Shown here in pieces: positions 53,373 to 62,860 of a stretch of DNA of 64,000 bases (positions are counted from its first letter, which is position 1; the number at the start of each line of letters is the position of its first letter). The notes beneath the pieces were generated by a model that made no database searches, was not told the DNA's origin, and saw only the letters and a list, made by a program, of their open reading frames with translations. Both the position numbers and the translations under genes were made by a program. The DNA is from Pisolithus tinctorius (Eukaryota > Basidiomycota > Agaricomycetes > Boletales > Pisolithaceae): assembly GCA_024663395.1 (NCBI GenBank), contig JANFAH010000033.1:62001-126000 (forward strand). The letters run 5' to 3'.

Positions 53373-56300
53373 TCATTGGTATGGGCCGGGTTTACCGGGA
53401 TAGCTGGAGTGGAACTCTTGGACGAGTTCAGAAGCATTGTCAAGCTCTGTAGCGAGTACCCAAGTAGTTTCTTCATCGGTCCCCTCGTAGCCGGTCCACC
53501 GGACTAAGTACTGAAGCCAACACCGGCGACGCCGGTCGACCTTGGAGTCGAGAATTTCTGCTACCTCGAACTCTAGATCACCATCGACTTCGACTGGTGG
53601 AGGTGGTGGTTGAGTCCGGTTCGGGATGGTGTTAGGGACGGCCGGCTCGAGTTGGGAAACATGGAAGACCGGGTGGACTGCGCGCATTGAGTCCGGCAGG
53701 CGCAGTGTGAATGAGTGGGTACCGGCCTGAGCTATGACCGGATACGGTCCAAGGTTCTTTTCCGAGAGCTTCTTGGAAGGCCGAGTTGACCGGAAGTATT
53801 TGGCTTTCACATATACCTGGTCACCGACCTTGAAGTCCGGAGCCGGCATGCGTTTAGCATCGGCCGGTCCTTGGTAGCGCTGCTGTGCTAGGGTCATTTC
53901 TTCCCGTAGGTATTGATGCAGTGAGTCTAAGTCGACTGCATAGTCACGAGCCCGGGCGGAGGTAAGATCGCGCTCCGGGTATACTGAGATGTTGGGATGG
54001 TAGCCCTTGTTAGCGAAGAAGGGTGAAACACCGGTAGTAGCGCTAGGGGCATTGTTGTAGGCGAACTCGGCCAGAGGTAGTAAGTCGGCCCAATTGTCCT
54101 GCTGGTAGTTGCAGTACACTCGGAGGTATTGCTCGAGAGTCTGGTTAGTCCGCTCGGTCTGGCCATCACCTTCGGGGTGGTAGCCCGAGGTGAAATGTAA
54201 GCGCATATCCAGGGCCTTACCGAGTGACCGGAAGAAGTGGGAGACGAACTCCGAGCCTCGGTCTGAGGTTACATGGGCCGGTACTCCGTGCTTCGAAAAG
54301 ACATGGAGTAGGAATAGTTGGGCGAGTTCTGGGGCTGTGATAGTGTCGTGGGTGGGGATGAATATGGCCTGCTTGGAAAGCCGGTCAACTACAACGAGGA
54401 TGGCCGTGAAGCCGGTTGAGGCCGGAAGCTGCTCGATGAAATCCATAGAGATGGAATTCCATGGTTTCTCCGGCACCAGAAGTTGCTTGAGGAGGCCGTA
54501 AGGCCGATGGCGGGGAACCTTAGCCCGAGCACAGGCCGTGCAAGACCGGACATAGTCCTTGACGAAGGTCCTGAGGCCAGGCCAAGTATACTCACGCCGT
54601 ATGAGTTCTAATGTGCGGTTTTGGCCGAAGTGGCCGGACAGAGGGTGGTCATGCTTGAGGCGCAAGACCCTAAGACGGAGATCATTTGAGTCCGGCACGT
54701 AGATCCTTCCATCGAGGCGAAGGAAGCCGGTGTCGTCTACTGACCACCGGGGATCAGGCATGTCGGAGAGACGGATTTGTGAGACCGGGTCGTCCGGCAG
54801 TGCGGTCAGGATATCATTATGAAGTTTCTCGACATCCATTAAGGCAACTGCTCGTAAGACCGGGTACTCTAGGTAAGTTGCGCGAAGGGAGACCGCTAGT
54901 TGCTCTTGGGTAAAGACCGGTCTCAGGTTTTGCGGGTTCACTCGGGCATAGCCGCTATCCCCCTCTTTGGGGTAGACGTCCCATCGTCTAGTTAGGGCGT
55001 CGGGCTTAGCCCCGAGCTTACCGGGCCTGAATCTGATGATCATATTAAACTGAGAAAGGAATTCAGACCAGCGAGCTTGGCGGCGGGTGAGTACTTTGGA
55101 GGTAGAGAAGTACTCGAGATTCTTGTGGTCGGTAACAACGTCGACTGGTGAGGCCGAGCCCTCAAGGTAGTGGCGCCAGGTCCGGAATGCTTCAAAGATT
55201 GCAAGCAGTTCCTTATCGTGGGTATCATAATTCAATTCCGGGGCCGTCAAGGTCCGAGAGTAGAAAGCGACCGGATGAATCTGGCCGTCGCCGCAGGTGA
55301 TAGATAGGATGCCGGCGATGGCATAGTCCGAAGCATCGGTCTCGACGGTGATAGGAACCCCGGGGATGAAATGAGTTAGGACCGGCGCGGTGGTGAAGGC
55401 GGCCTTGAGGTTATTAAATGACCGGCGGCACTCCTCGGAGAAGTTCCAAGGAGCCCCCTTGCGGGTAAGCCGAGTCAGTGGTACGACGATGTCCAAGTAG
55501 TTAAAGATAAACCGGCGGTAGAAGTTGGCGAATCTGAGGAAAGACTGAATGTCCTTGACCTTGCGAGGCTCAGGCCAATCGCAAACGGTCTGGACCTTTT
55601 CCTTGGACATCGTGAGACCGGCAGGGGAAAGGTGAAATCCGAGGTATTCGACCGAGTCCGAGTGGAACTCACACTTCTCCGGCTTCGCATAAAGGCCGTG
55701 AAGCCGAAGCCGGCGGAGGACTTCTCGGACATGCTGCTTGTGAGACTCCTTATCTCCGGAGTAGATTAAGATGTCATCTAGGTAGACGACCACACAGACG
55801 TCCAACATATCCGCGAAGATAGTGTTGACGAAGCGCTGGAAGGCGGCCGGGGCATTGGTGAGGCCGAAAGGCATCACTAACCACTCGTAGGATCCATACC
55901 GAGTCCGGAATGCGGTCTTCCATTCATCGCCCGGGGCAATCCGGACGAGATGGTAGGCATGCCGAAGATCAATTTTGGTGTAGATCTTGGCTCGGCTTGG
56001 TGAATCTAATAGGTCGGAGATGAGCGGGAGTGGGTAACGATCCTTCTTGGTGATTTTGTTGAGGCCGCGGAAATCTACACAGAGCCGTAGGGAGCCGTCC
56101 TTCTTCTTGACAAAGAGGACCGGTGCAGCATAAGGGGAGGAAGTAGGCCGAATGAATCCGGTAGTAAGGTTTTCATCGATGAATGTCTGGAGAGCTTGCA
56201 GCTCAACCGGGGACAGCGAGTAGATGGTGCCTAATGGCGGGGTTGTTCCTTCTTCAAGCTCTATTTTCAGGTCGTACTCCCGGTGAGGCGGGAGTGCCGA

Positions 56301-57029
56301 GGCCTTGGCCTTGCTGAATACATCAGCGAAGTCGTGGTACTCCTCCGGTACATTGGGTAAGGCCGGAGAAGGGGAAGCCGAGGCCGATCGGGCTTGAGCT
56401 GAGTCCGAGGGGCGGAGCTGAAGTTGGAATTGGACGGACCCTTCTAGTTTGCAGGCGCGCACAAAGGCGGCTGCGTTGATCAGGGAAACAAGAGGGGCTT
56501 TCAGAGGGGTGCGAGCCGGGGAGTCGGAGACCGGTACAGATGGCGCGAGGCCGGGTTGGTCACTAGGACCGGGGTCAGGAAGGCCGGTGGAGACCGGGCT
56601 TACAGGGGGTGTCGACGGGGTTGGCATTCCTTGTGCAGGAGTCCGGAATGTTAGACTGCTCAATACCCAATCAATCAACGGATTGTAGCGGGTGAGCCAG
56701 TCATGTCCGAGGACTATCTTACACTCAGAATCCAACGGGGCTAAGAACAGGGTTACCGGGGTGACATCGCCGGACGCGAAGCGGATAATGACATCTACTG
56801 CCTGGGTTATAGTGAAGGTGGACGTTCCATCGAAGAGCCGGAGTCGGATTGGTGAGACCGAGTACGGGGTAAATGAGTGTTGATTAACAAAGTGATTATC
56901 TATGAAACAGTGAGTGGAACCGGAGTCCACTAAAGTACGAAGCCGAGGTATTTCTGGGTTTTCTATAGTGACATACGGGGTCAAAGAATTCGGACTGGAA
57001 AGAGCGGACGCGTTGAGACGAGCCTCCAA
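53373..57029 (-). CDS. gypsy copy A pol: protease, RT, RNase H, integrase, chromodomain
   Basis: 1218 codons from M-E-A-R-L-N-A; the translated start is probably the frameshift site at 57092-57098, about 20 codons upstream. Domains in order: aspartic protease L-V-D-S-G-S-T-H-C (about 56930); reverse transcriptase with V-D-F-R-G-L-N and catalytic Y-L-D-D-I-L-I-Y (about 55780); RNase H (V-E-T-D-A-S-D-Y, V-V-T-D-H-K-N-L); H2C2 integrase zinc finger (H-x-L-S-G-H-F-G...C-T-A-C); integrase core with D (M-D-F-I), D (V-T-S-D-R-G) and E (D-G-Q-T-E-R-T-N-Q); and a C-terminal chromodomain (L-V-R-W-T-G-Y...E-T-T-W). All catalytic motifs are intact. Confidence 0.93.
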   Translation of the reverse strand: MEARLNASALSSPNSLTPYVTIENPEIPRLRTLVDSGSTHCFIDNHFVNQHSFTPYSVSPIRLRLFDGTSTFTITQAVDVIIRFASGDVTPVTLFLAPLDSECKIVLGHDWLTRYNPLIDWVLSSLTFRTPAQGMPTPSTPPVSPVSTGLPDPGPSDQPGLAPSVPVSDSPARTPLKAPLVSLINAAAFVRACKLEGSVQFQLQLRPSDSAQARSASASPSPALPNVPEEYHDFADVFSKAKASALPPHREYDLKIELEEGTTPPLGTIYSLSPVELQALQTFIDENLTTGFIRPTSSPYAAPVLFVKKKDGSLRLCVDFRGLNKITKKDRYPLPLISDLLDSPSRAKIYTKIDLRHAYHLVRIAPGDEWKTAFRTRYGSYEWLVMPFGLTNAPAAFQRFVNTIFADMLDVCVVVYLDDILIYSGDKESHKQHVREVLRRLRLHGLYAKPEKCEFHSDSVEYLGFHLSPAGLTMSKEKVQTVCDWPEPRKVKDIQSFLRFANFYRRFIFNYLDIVVPLTRLTRKGAPWNFSEECRRSFNNLKAAFTTAPVLTHFIPGVPITVETDASDYAIAGILSITCGDGQIHPVAFYSRTLTAPELNYDTHDKELLAIFEAFRTWRHYLEGSASPVDVVTDHKNLEYFSTSKVLTRRQARWSEFLSQFNMIIRFRPGKLGAKPDALTRRWDVYPKEGDSGYARVNPQNLRPVFTQEQLAVSLRATYLEYPVLRAVALMDVEKLHNDILTALPDDPVSQIRLSDMPDPRWSVDDTGFLRLDGRIYVPDSNDLRLRVLRLKHDHPLSGHFGQNRTLELIRREYTWPGLRTFVKDYVRSCTACARAKVPRHRPYGLLKQLLVPEKPWNSISMDFIEQLPASTGFTAILVVVDRLSKQAIFIPTHDTITAPELAQLFLLHVFSKHGVPAHVTSDRGSEFVSHFFRSLGKALDMRLHFTSGYHPEGDGQTERTNQTLEQYLRVYCNYQQDNWADLLPLAEFAYNNAPSATTGVSPFFANKGYHPNISVYPERDLTSARARDYAVDLDSLHQYLREEMTLAQQRYQGPADAKRMPAPDFKVGDQVYVKAKYFRSTRPSKKLSEKNLGPYPVIAQAGTHSFTLRLPDSMRAVHPVFHVSQLEPAVPNTIPNRTQPPPPPVEVDGDLEFEVAEILDSKVDRRRRCWLQYLVRWTGYEGTDEETTWVLATELDNASELVQEFHSSYPGKPGPYQ

Positions 57030-57088
57030 GTTTGCACAACCGGAGTCAACGCAGCTCCCAGATTGTGCGGAGTCCTGGGAGCCGCTAC

Positions 57089-58468
57089 CTATTTTTTTGT
57101 CTCGGGGGTAGAACCCGAGCCCGAGGCCGGTGCGGCCTCAGTGGTAGCCGCAGCGCGAGCTTTGGCCTTTCCGGTCTTCTTGGGGCATTTGTCAGCGAAG
57201 TGACCGGACCCTCCGCAGAACATGCAGAGGTTTCCGTCTATGCGACGCTTGCGTTCCTCAGGGGTAAGCTTTCCATCTTTGCCAAGTTTGCTAGGCTCGG
57301 GCTTGGACGAATTGCTGTTATTACTATTGCCCGGCTTCGATGAAGCCGGCTTGGGGGGGGAACCGGAGTTATTATTGTTGCCGGTCTTGGATTTATCTTG
57401 ACCGGTCTTAGGCTGACTGTTACTGCCGGAACCTCCGGACTTGTTGTTGCTGGAGTTGGACGAGCCTTGGTGCTTACTCGCCCGCTGGACTTCTTCCTTG
57501 CGCTCCCAATAGCGCGCATCTATCTCCTGGGCGAGATGACGGAGCTCGTGTAGAGTCCGCGGTTTACCAACTCGACAGACTTCGTCCTTAATTCGGTCTG
57601 GGAGTCCGGAGTAGAAGTGGTGGCGCAGCGCACCATCTCCGTAGCCTCGGACTTGCGAAGCAAGCCGATTAAAGTCAACTACGTATTTGTTAATGCGCTG
57701 ACTTTCCTTCATATGTAAATGGTCGAGCTGACTCTCGGCGTCAGCGACCGGATCATGGGGGCCGAAGGTGGTTTGCAACTCCAGGACGAACTCCCGCCAG
57801 GAGTCCATCCAGAGAGGCCGATCATCGGGGTCGTCGAGCCCGAGTAAGTCCGGCTCGAACCACTCAAGAGCCATACCCTTGAGGTATGACTGGGCGAAGA
57901 TGACCTTGGCGCGGTCGGTCCTAAAAGCCCGGGGACGGTCTTGGAAATTGAGTTCGCACTGGATGAAGAAAGCGCGAAGTTTCTTTGGGTCGGTGCCGTC
58001 AAAGGTGTCGGGCTCGTGTAACTTGGTCCTGCTTGAGGACTCAGGACTGGTACGGGTATTGCGAGCCAACAGCTTGATGGCCTTTGCGAGACTATCGAAG
58101 ACCGCGACCGCGGGTTCGGTGTCCGGGTCTGGGAAGTCCGGATCGTCTTCCGGATCATTATCTTCCGGGTTATCATCACCGGGACCATTATCACCGGGGT
58201 CATCATCGTCTGGGTTGTTGTCATCATCATCGCCCGGCCCATCATCGCCGGGGTCACCCTTGGGGATGGGAGCAGTGGGACGACGTGGAGTGGGGGTATT
58301 GGATGTGCGGGCTGAGAAGCCCCTGAAAGGGCTGACGGGACCTGGGGAGCGCCTAGTGGTGCCCAAAGCAGCTAGTGCTGTTTCGCGGCGAGCCCCACTG
58401 GCTGAAGCGGAGTCGGGATTGGTGGCAGAGCGGCCACGGGGAGGTTGGAAGCGAGTCTTGGTTGCCAT
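57089..58468 (-). CDS. gypsy copy A gag
   Basis: 459 codons from the ATG at 58468. Disordered Arg/Pro-rich start, an Asp/Asn/Gly-rich acidic stretch, a capsid-like helical domain (F-N-Q/F-Q-D-R-P-R-A-F-R-T-D...Y-L-K-G-M-A-L-E-W-F), an Asn/Ser/Gly-rich linker and one CCHC zinc knuckle near the end (C-M-F-C-x4-H-x4-C). Stops at UAG directly after the A7 slippery run. Intact, unlike copy B. Confidence 0.92.
   Translation of the reverse strand: MATKTRFQPPRGRSATNPDSASASGARRETALAALGTTRRSPGPVSPFRGFSARTSNTPTPRRPTAPIPKGDPGDDGPGDDDDNNPDDDDPGDNGPGDDNPEDNDPEDDPDFPDPDTEPAVAVFDSLAKAIKLLARNTRTSPESSSRTKLHEPDTFDGTDPKKLRAFFIQCELNFQDRPRAFRTDRAKVIFAQSYLKGMALEWFEPDLLGLDDPDDRPLWMDSWREFVLELQTTFGPHDPVADAESQLDHLHMKESQRINKYVVDFNRLASQVRGYGDGALRHHFYSGLPDRIKDEVCRVGKPRTLHELRHLAQEIDARYWERKEEVQRASKHQGSSNSSNNKSGGSGSNSQPKTGQDKSKTGNNNNSGSPPKPASSKPGNSNNSNSSKPEPSKLGKDGKLTPEERKRRIDGNLCMFCGGSGHFADKCPKKTGKAKARAAATTEAAPASGSGSTPETKK
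57092..57098 (-). promoter_or_regulatory. A7 slippery site for -1 frameshifting between gag and pol
   Basis: Minus strand reads ACA-AAA-AAA-UAG in the gag frame. Slipping back one base on AAA-AAA gives AUA-GGU-AGC and enters the pol frame, which is open from here (I-G-S-G-S-Q-D-S-A). The same A7-UAG is kept in copy B at 46684-46693. Confidence 0.75.
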
Positions 58469-58506
58469 GATGGTTTAGACCCACACAAGTGGCGAGTCTG
58501 AAATAC

Positions 58507-59034
58507 TGTCAAGTACGAGGATTGTCCGGGTTGAGTCCGGACCGGAGACCGAAGCGGGCGCGAAGCCGAGGGGTCGGGGTCAGGGGTGAAGTCGAGGGTT
58601 CAGGTGGTTGGACTGTTTGGACTTAGCGACTGAGGGTACAGCGCTATTCCCTTGCGTGGGTCTCAGTCCGAGTCCGAGGCCGAAGCGGGGTTATCAGGGT
58701 TAACTTAGTTGATTTCAGACTGAGGTCTACAGGCCGAGTATCTATGAGTTTATATACTAGAAGTAACTATAGTACGGAGACCGGTAATGCCGGTCTCGCA
58801 AGGATTGCTAAGAGGATTGGTAAGGCAGATATTAGTAACGTATGACTAAGGTAACGGAGACCGGGACAGAGTGGACCGGGGACAAGACCGGGCGAGGACT
58901 TAACCGAAGTGACAGACACTGCAAAGCAGTGTCTACCGCGCTAGACCAACTGGAGATACGGGATTGGCGAGGCCGAGGCCGGACTGAGTGAGCGCGAGGC
59001 CGAGTCCGGCCGGGGTCGAGACATGGCTATGACA
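58507..59034 (-). repeat. 5' LTR of gypsy copy A
   Basis: 528 bp; three differences from 51446-51973, all CpG/TpG/CpA. Confidence 0.92.
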
Positions 59035-59220
59035 GTCAGTCATGTAGGCATTTTCAATGTAAGGAAACACGTTGGGATGGCGTGGGTGAATTAGCTTGAG
59101 GTAAGCGGGACTTTGTACAGAAAACTAGGTACATTGTTTGTGAGATCTTTTTTGCATAAAGAAGCGAAGTTTAAACTCACCTTGCTCTGTCTCTGTCTCC
59201 CTCCTTGCATCGCAGGTACT

Positions 59221-61810
59221 ATGTCAGCCGACGATTCTTCTAGAAGTCATTGTCCGCAAAGAGAAAAGGCTAATCTACACCCAGGACAAATAGTTCTTGA
59301 TGCACAGGTTAAACGACGTACTTCAAGCCAGAAGAAAGCCGACGACTCGCGTGCGAAGGACTTGAGTGATGCCTGCACTGCTGTGGTTCAACAGGGCTGC
59401 ACCCGGATCTTAGAGATGGAGGCAACCATGGAGGTAGAGCAGGCGACGCAAGACACTGTCAAAGCGAAGCCTGTGAAGCCGAAACCAAAACCGAAGGGCA
59501 GGCAAGGCAGACCTACAAATATATCTGACTTGCCTCGTGGTGAAGGTGCGGTTGCAAATGTCATAATTCATTGGTTCCAGATGCTGATAATCAATCAATA
59601 GTTGCAAATATAGAAGTAGAAGCTCACCATGTGACTGCTGACAATTTTTTGGGCTCGAGCAATAAGCCGCCAAGATGACACAATACGACTGAGCTGCTGG
59701 GTGACGATGTGGCAACTTCAGCACGTGCACCCAACCTAGGAAAGTCCCGGTATGTTGTGCTCTTCCCTTGCATGATGCTCCTTCTGCTCACTGAATCGAC
59801 TTTATTTTGGCTGAACCTTACCTGGAACGTTAGCGCCCCGAACAATAGGACTCTTTTGGCTGGTCGCGTCAAGAGCTGGGCCAGCAGCATCGCACCTGTT
59901 GGAAACAGTACCCCCCACAATTCTGTAACATCGGGCTCCCAGGTTCAAACCGATGGGACGCCTAACCTGCCCCCTTCCACTGTCCCATCCTTAACAACTA
60001 AAGCCACCAGCGTCAGCTCAGAAATTTCCATCGCAGAGGATGATCAGGAGCGTGCTATGCCACAGGAAGGCACCAAATGCCATATGATCAGCAACGATGT
60101 TCCTGCAGCGGCCCACGATGAGGATGAACATTACTTCAGGGACCCCCTTACCATCTCCGCCAAGTTTATGCGGTACCAGAAACCTGTTGAGGTATTTTTC
60201 TTTGGATCACGAAAGCCCATGAGTCTCACACACCCACACTGGTACTATTTCTAGGCTATGGCGTGCACTACTAACACAAGTGCTGATGCCGAGAGCAATC
60301 TCGAGGTCGAAAATCCTATTTCCCATGCAGTGCAGGCCGGCTTGAAGCGCAGGCATGCTGATCGCGACAATGTTGAATATGTCTCCTCATCCGAAGTTGA
60401 GAACGTGGATGATGGGGGTTCTTTCTGTGACCTCCATGATGTAAACGTTCACATGAAGGTTGTAAAGGAGCCGCGTGTTACTACAATGGTATGTCTTCTG
60501 GTTCACTTAAGGTCATTGCTAACCTATGTCGAGTCGCAGACTAATATCAGAATTGACAAGCCGGTGAAGAAAGCGAAGGTTAGTGACAGTAGCCAGCGCG
60601 GAACTAAAGCTATGACTCAGGAATCGAGGGAGTTGGCCTTAGCAAGTTCCACATCAGATCGGCCACTTTCGACGGGGACCAACAGCACGACTTGTGGGTG
60701 CATACATTTTGTCAATGCAAACTTGCCTGAAGAGCTGCAAGAGGATAGAAGATGGTCGAAACAAATGCTTCCTGCTCTCCTCATGTGGGCCGGGTCCTTC
60801 GCTGATCCGTGGGCAATCCCAGATCTGGAGCTCATGACTGCCCTTCGCATTATCACGACCTCCCTTGTCTCAGATTTCGATTCTCATGCAGTACGCCCAG
60901 GGACGCCGACTTTCGTGCTGGTAAGATTATTCTGTTTACACTTAAACTAGACGCTTGATTCATTTTTTGGGCAGGCAACTCGGCGACTCGGTCTGTGGCG
61001 CAGCAACTTCGGCTCTACCGCCATCGCACTCATCGCTCATTTTCTTGCATCGGATCCAGATGATGATGCACGGTCTGCCGCTGCTGTCAGGCAAACTTGC
61101 AACGAACTCATAGATGGACCGCTTTCCTTCCTATATCAAGACCTCGACGCAACGAACCTGGCACACGCTTATCGATCACACTTCATTCTGCAACTCTTCG
61201 CGCATGCCCATCTTCGGCCTTGTATCGGATGCCCTGACATTCCAGGACTGGGCACCAACGCGATGAAGAAATATGCTGTCAGAGGGGCGCTTTCCCTTTG
61301 CACTGCCGCAGTACGTAACTCTTCGTCGGTCATCGATGCACAGTTTTAACTGTTACTTTAGCTTGAGCGTGCCATTTGGCTATTCCAAAGGGGGGAGGTG
61401 CAAGTTGATGATCAAATGAGTACCCATGGTATGAGGGCGACGGCAAAAACTCCACTCAAGCTCAACAAAGTGTCTGGGAAGGAGTCATCGAGTGCACTGG
61501 CATTCTCTGAGCAGAATTGGGGCACCAGCACTCGCGACTATCACGCATCCATTTCTAAACACAATAATGCTGCGATGAGTGAGATTGTTGCTATGGCTCA
61601 CACCCTCATTATCCCCTCCACAGAGACGTTGGATGATGGCAGTTCTCCAGGTGACCTGATGGATGAGTTTTATTTTGCTGTTAATACTGATTTGCGTCAA
61701 AGCATCTGTGAGATTTTGTGTACACTATGAGCATCTTGCTGACCAGTTGACAGGACAGACTTGGCTGGATGTCCCCTCATCGCAATCCCCTATATCGCGT
61801 GGTGCAGAAT
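59221..61810 (+). pseudogene. decayed multi-exon gene of an Agaricomycete transposon-linked family
   Basis: ATG at 59221. Lys/Pro-rich first exon (K-P-V-K-P-K-P-K-P-K-G-R-Q-G-R-P), low-complexity exons, then a conserved half: W-S-K-Q-M-L-P-A-L-L-M-W-A-G-S, L-W-R-S-N-F-G-S-T-A-I-A-L-I-A-H-F, F-L-Y-Q-D-L-D, Y-R-S-H-F-I-L-Q-L-F-A, F-S-E-Q-N-W-G and H-Y-E-H-L-A-D-Q-L-T-G-Q-T-W-L-D. Clear introns: 60192-60254, 60489-60539, 60921-60974, 61311-61361. A TGA near 59672 and a frame change near 61665, before the H-Y-E-H-L block, indicate decay. From memory this family is expanded in ectomycorrhizal and related Agaricomycetes and often sits next to transposons; function unknown. It may belong to the Plavaka neighbourhood or be unrelated. 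Confidence 0.5.
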
Positions 61811-62296
61811 ATTTCATACATATATCACATACTCTCCCATCCCTCCCCCAATCACTCAGACACCCGTTAGCATAAACGTTTAATCATTCTTTCCGCTGTC
61901 CAATCCCTGCTTGCGCTTGAATCAAGACGCAAGCGCTTACTATGCTCTTTTTTTTTTTTTTTCCTACTACACTCTGTGGTAAATGAATGAGATCTCATGA
62001 TGCATTATTTGTGAACTATGTAAGCCTGCTATCAAAAAAGTCGCCCTCGCGAAAAGTCTGGAAAGTCACAAATAGTACAAATAGTCAAAAATAGACCGGA
62101 TAGTCAGACAGAAATGGTATGAATAGTCAGAAAAATAGATGGATAGTCAGAAAAATAGTACGGATAGTCAGAAAAATAGTACAGATAGTCAAAATAGAAA
62201 TCGAATCTACTAGAAATAGTCCAGGCGACTATCCAGACTTTTTTGACTATCCGTGCACGTGAAAGGCACGATAGACATCGATTAATTTCCTGATGC
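61811..62296. repeat. spacer with ATAGTCAGAAAAATAG tandem repeats
   Basis: A T16 tract at about 61950-61966, then at 62045-62240 repeated ATAGTCAGAAAAATAG(TACGG) units of about 21 bp followed by inverted partners (GACTATCC, TTTTTTGACTATCC). Closely related in motif to 5810-5945. Confidence 0.6.
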
Positions 62297-62420
62297 CACT
62301 GCGAACGCGATCCACGAAATGAACGTTGTCCGTAGACTGGCCAATGGAACATAGTATAACATACAGATGTATTACGCGCCACTGGCAAGGGTATTGTGAC
62401 GCCTACTCATCGCATTGCCC
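62297..62420. repeat. direct repeat flanking the GPN2 fragment, left copy
   Basis: Shares CGATCCA, TTGTCC, TGGAACATAGTA, ACAGATG/TCAGATG, TTGGCAC/CTGGCA, TGTGACGCCTA and CACTGCCCAA-type blocks in the same order with 62727-62860. Confidence 0.6.
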
Positions 62421-62429
62421 AATTGAAAT

Positions 62430-62665
62430 CCATTGCGTCCTGGAGGGTAGGATACATCAATCACACATGTTCATGGAGTGTTCTTGATGGCGGGGGGTCG
62501 AGGTTGACGATGGAGATCGGGCGTTGGAGTGCTGTAAAGAGCCAATGCCCTCCATAGCAATACGGCGCCCGGATGCACTGGCACAGAGTACTTCACTAAC
62601 CAATGGCATATTCGATCAATGAAAGCACTTAGATGTGGTGATGCCAACGCGTTGTCTCCAGCCAA
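62430..62665 (-). pseudogene. fragment of the GPN2 5' end
   Basis: Aligns with 4430-4665, covering the start, P-loop region and N-L-D-P motif. C-T-C-C-A-A-C-G-C-C-C-[AG]-A-T-[TC]-T-C-C-A-T-C-G-T-C-A-A is nearly identical ([12 protein letters not shown] readable), but indels and substitutions destroy the frame and the P-loop. The upstream GPN2 sequence to about 4665 is also present. No other GPN2 exon follows, so this is a decayed partial duplicate lying 58 kb from the functional gene. Confidence 0.72.
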
Positions 62666-62726
62666 TCAGAACGCGTCAGTGGAATACTCCGACTATCGAC
62701 TCAACTTCAGCGAATGCATCACAACT

Positions 62727-62860
62727 GCCAGTGCGATCCATGTTGTCCACAGACAGGACAGTGGAACATAGTAGTAATATATCATTCAGATGGACTCTTA
62801 ATATGCTCCATTGGCACCACTGTGACGCCTAGTACTCACGCTCATAGATCACACTGCCCA
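62727..62860. repeat. direct repeat flanking the GPN2 fragment, right copy
   Basis: Partner of 62297-62420; see there. Spacing between copies is about 430 bp. Confidence 0.6.

Larger units (their letters stand above)
51446..59034 (-). mobile_element. Ty3/gypsy chromovirus copy A, apparently intact (7589 bp)
   Basis: LTRs 51446-51973 and 58507-59034 (528 bp each) flanked by GTCAG (51441-51445 and 59035-59039). The LTRs differ at only three positions by eye, all CpG-type. gag and pol are open, joined by a -1 shift at an A7 run, with a C-terminal chromodomain that in relatives steers integration to modified histones. A purine run (AAGAGGGGGATA, minus, about 51975-51987) precedes the 3' LTR. The leader between 5' LTR and gag ATG is only 38 nt, with no TGG at the LTR edge, so the primer is unclear. 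Probably recent and possibly active. Confidence 0.95.
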
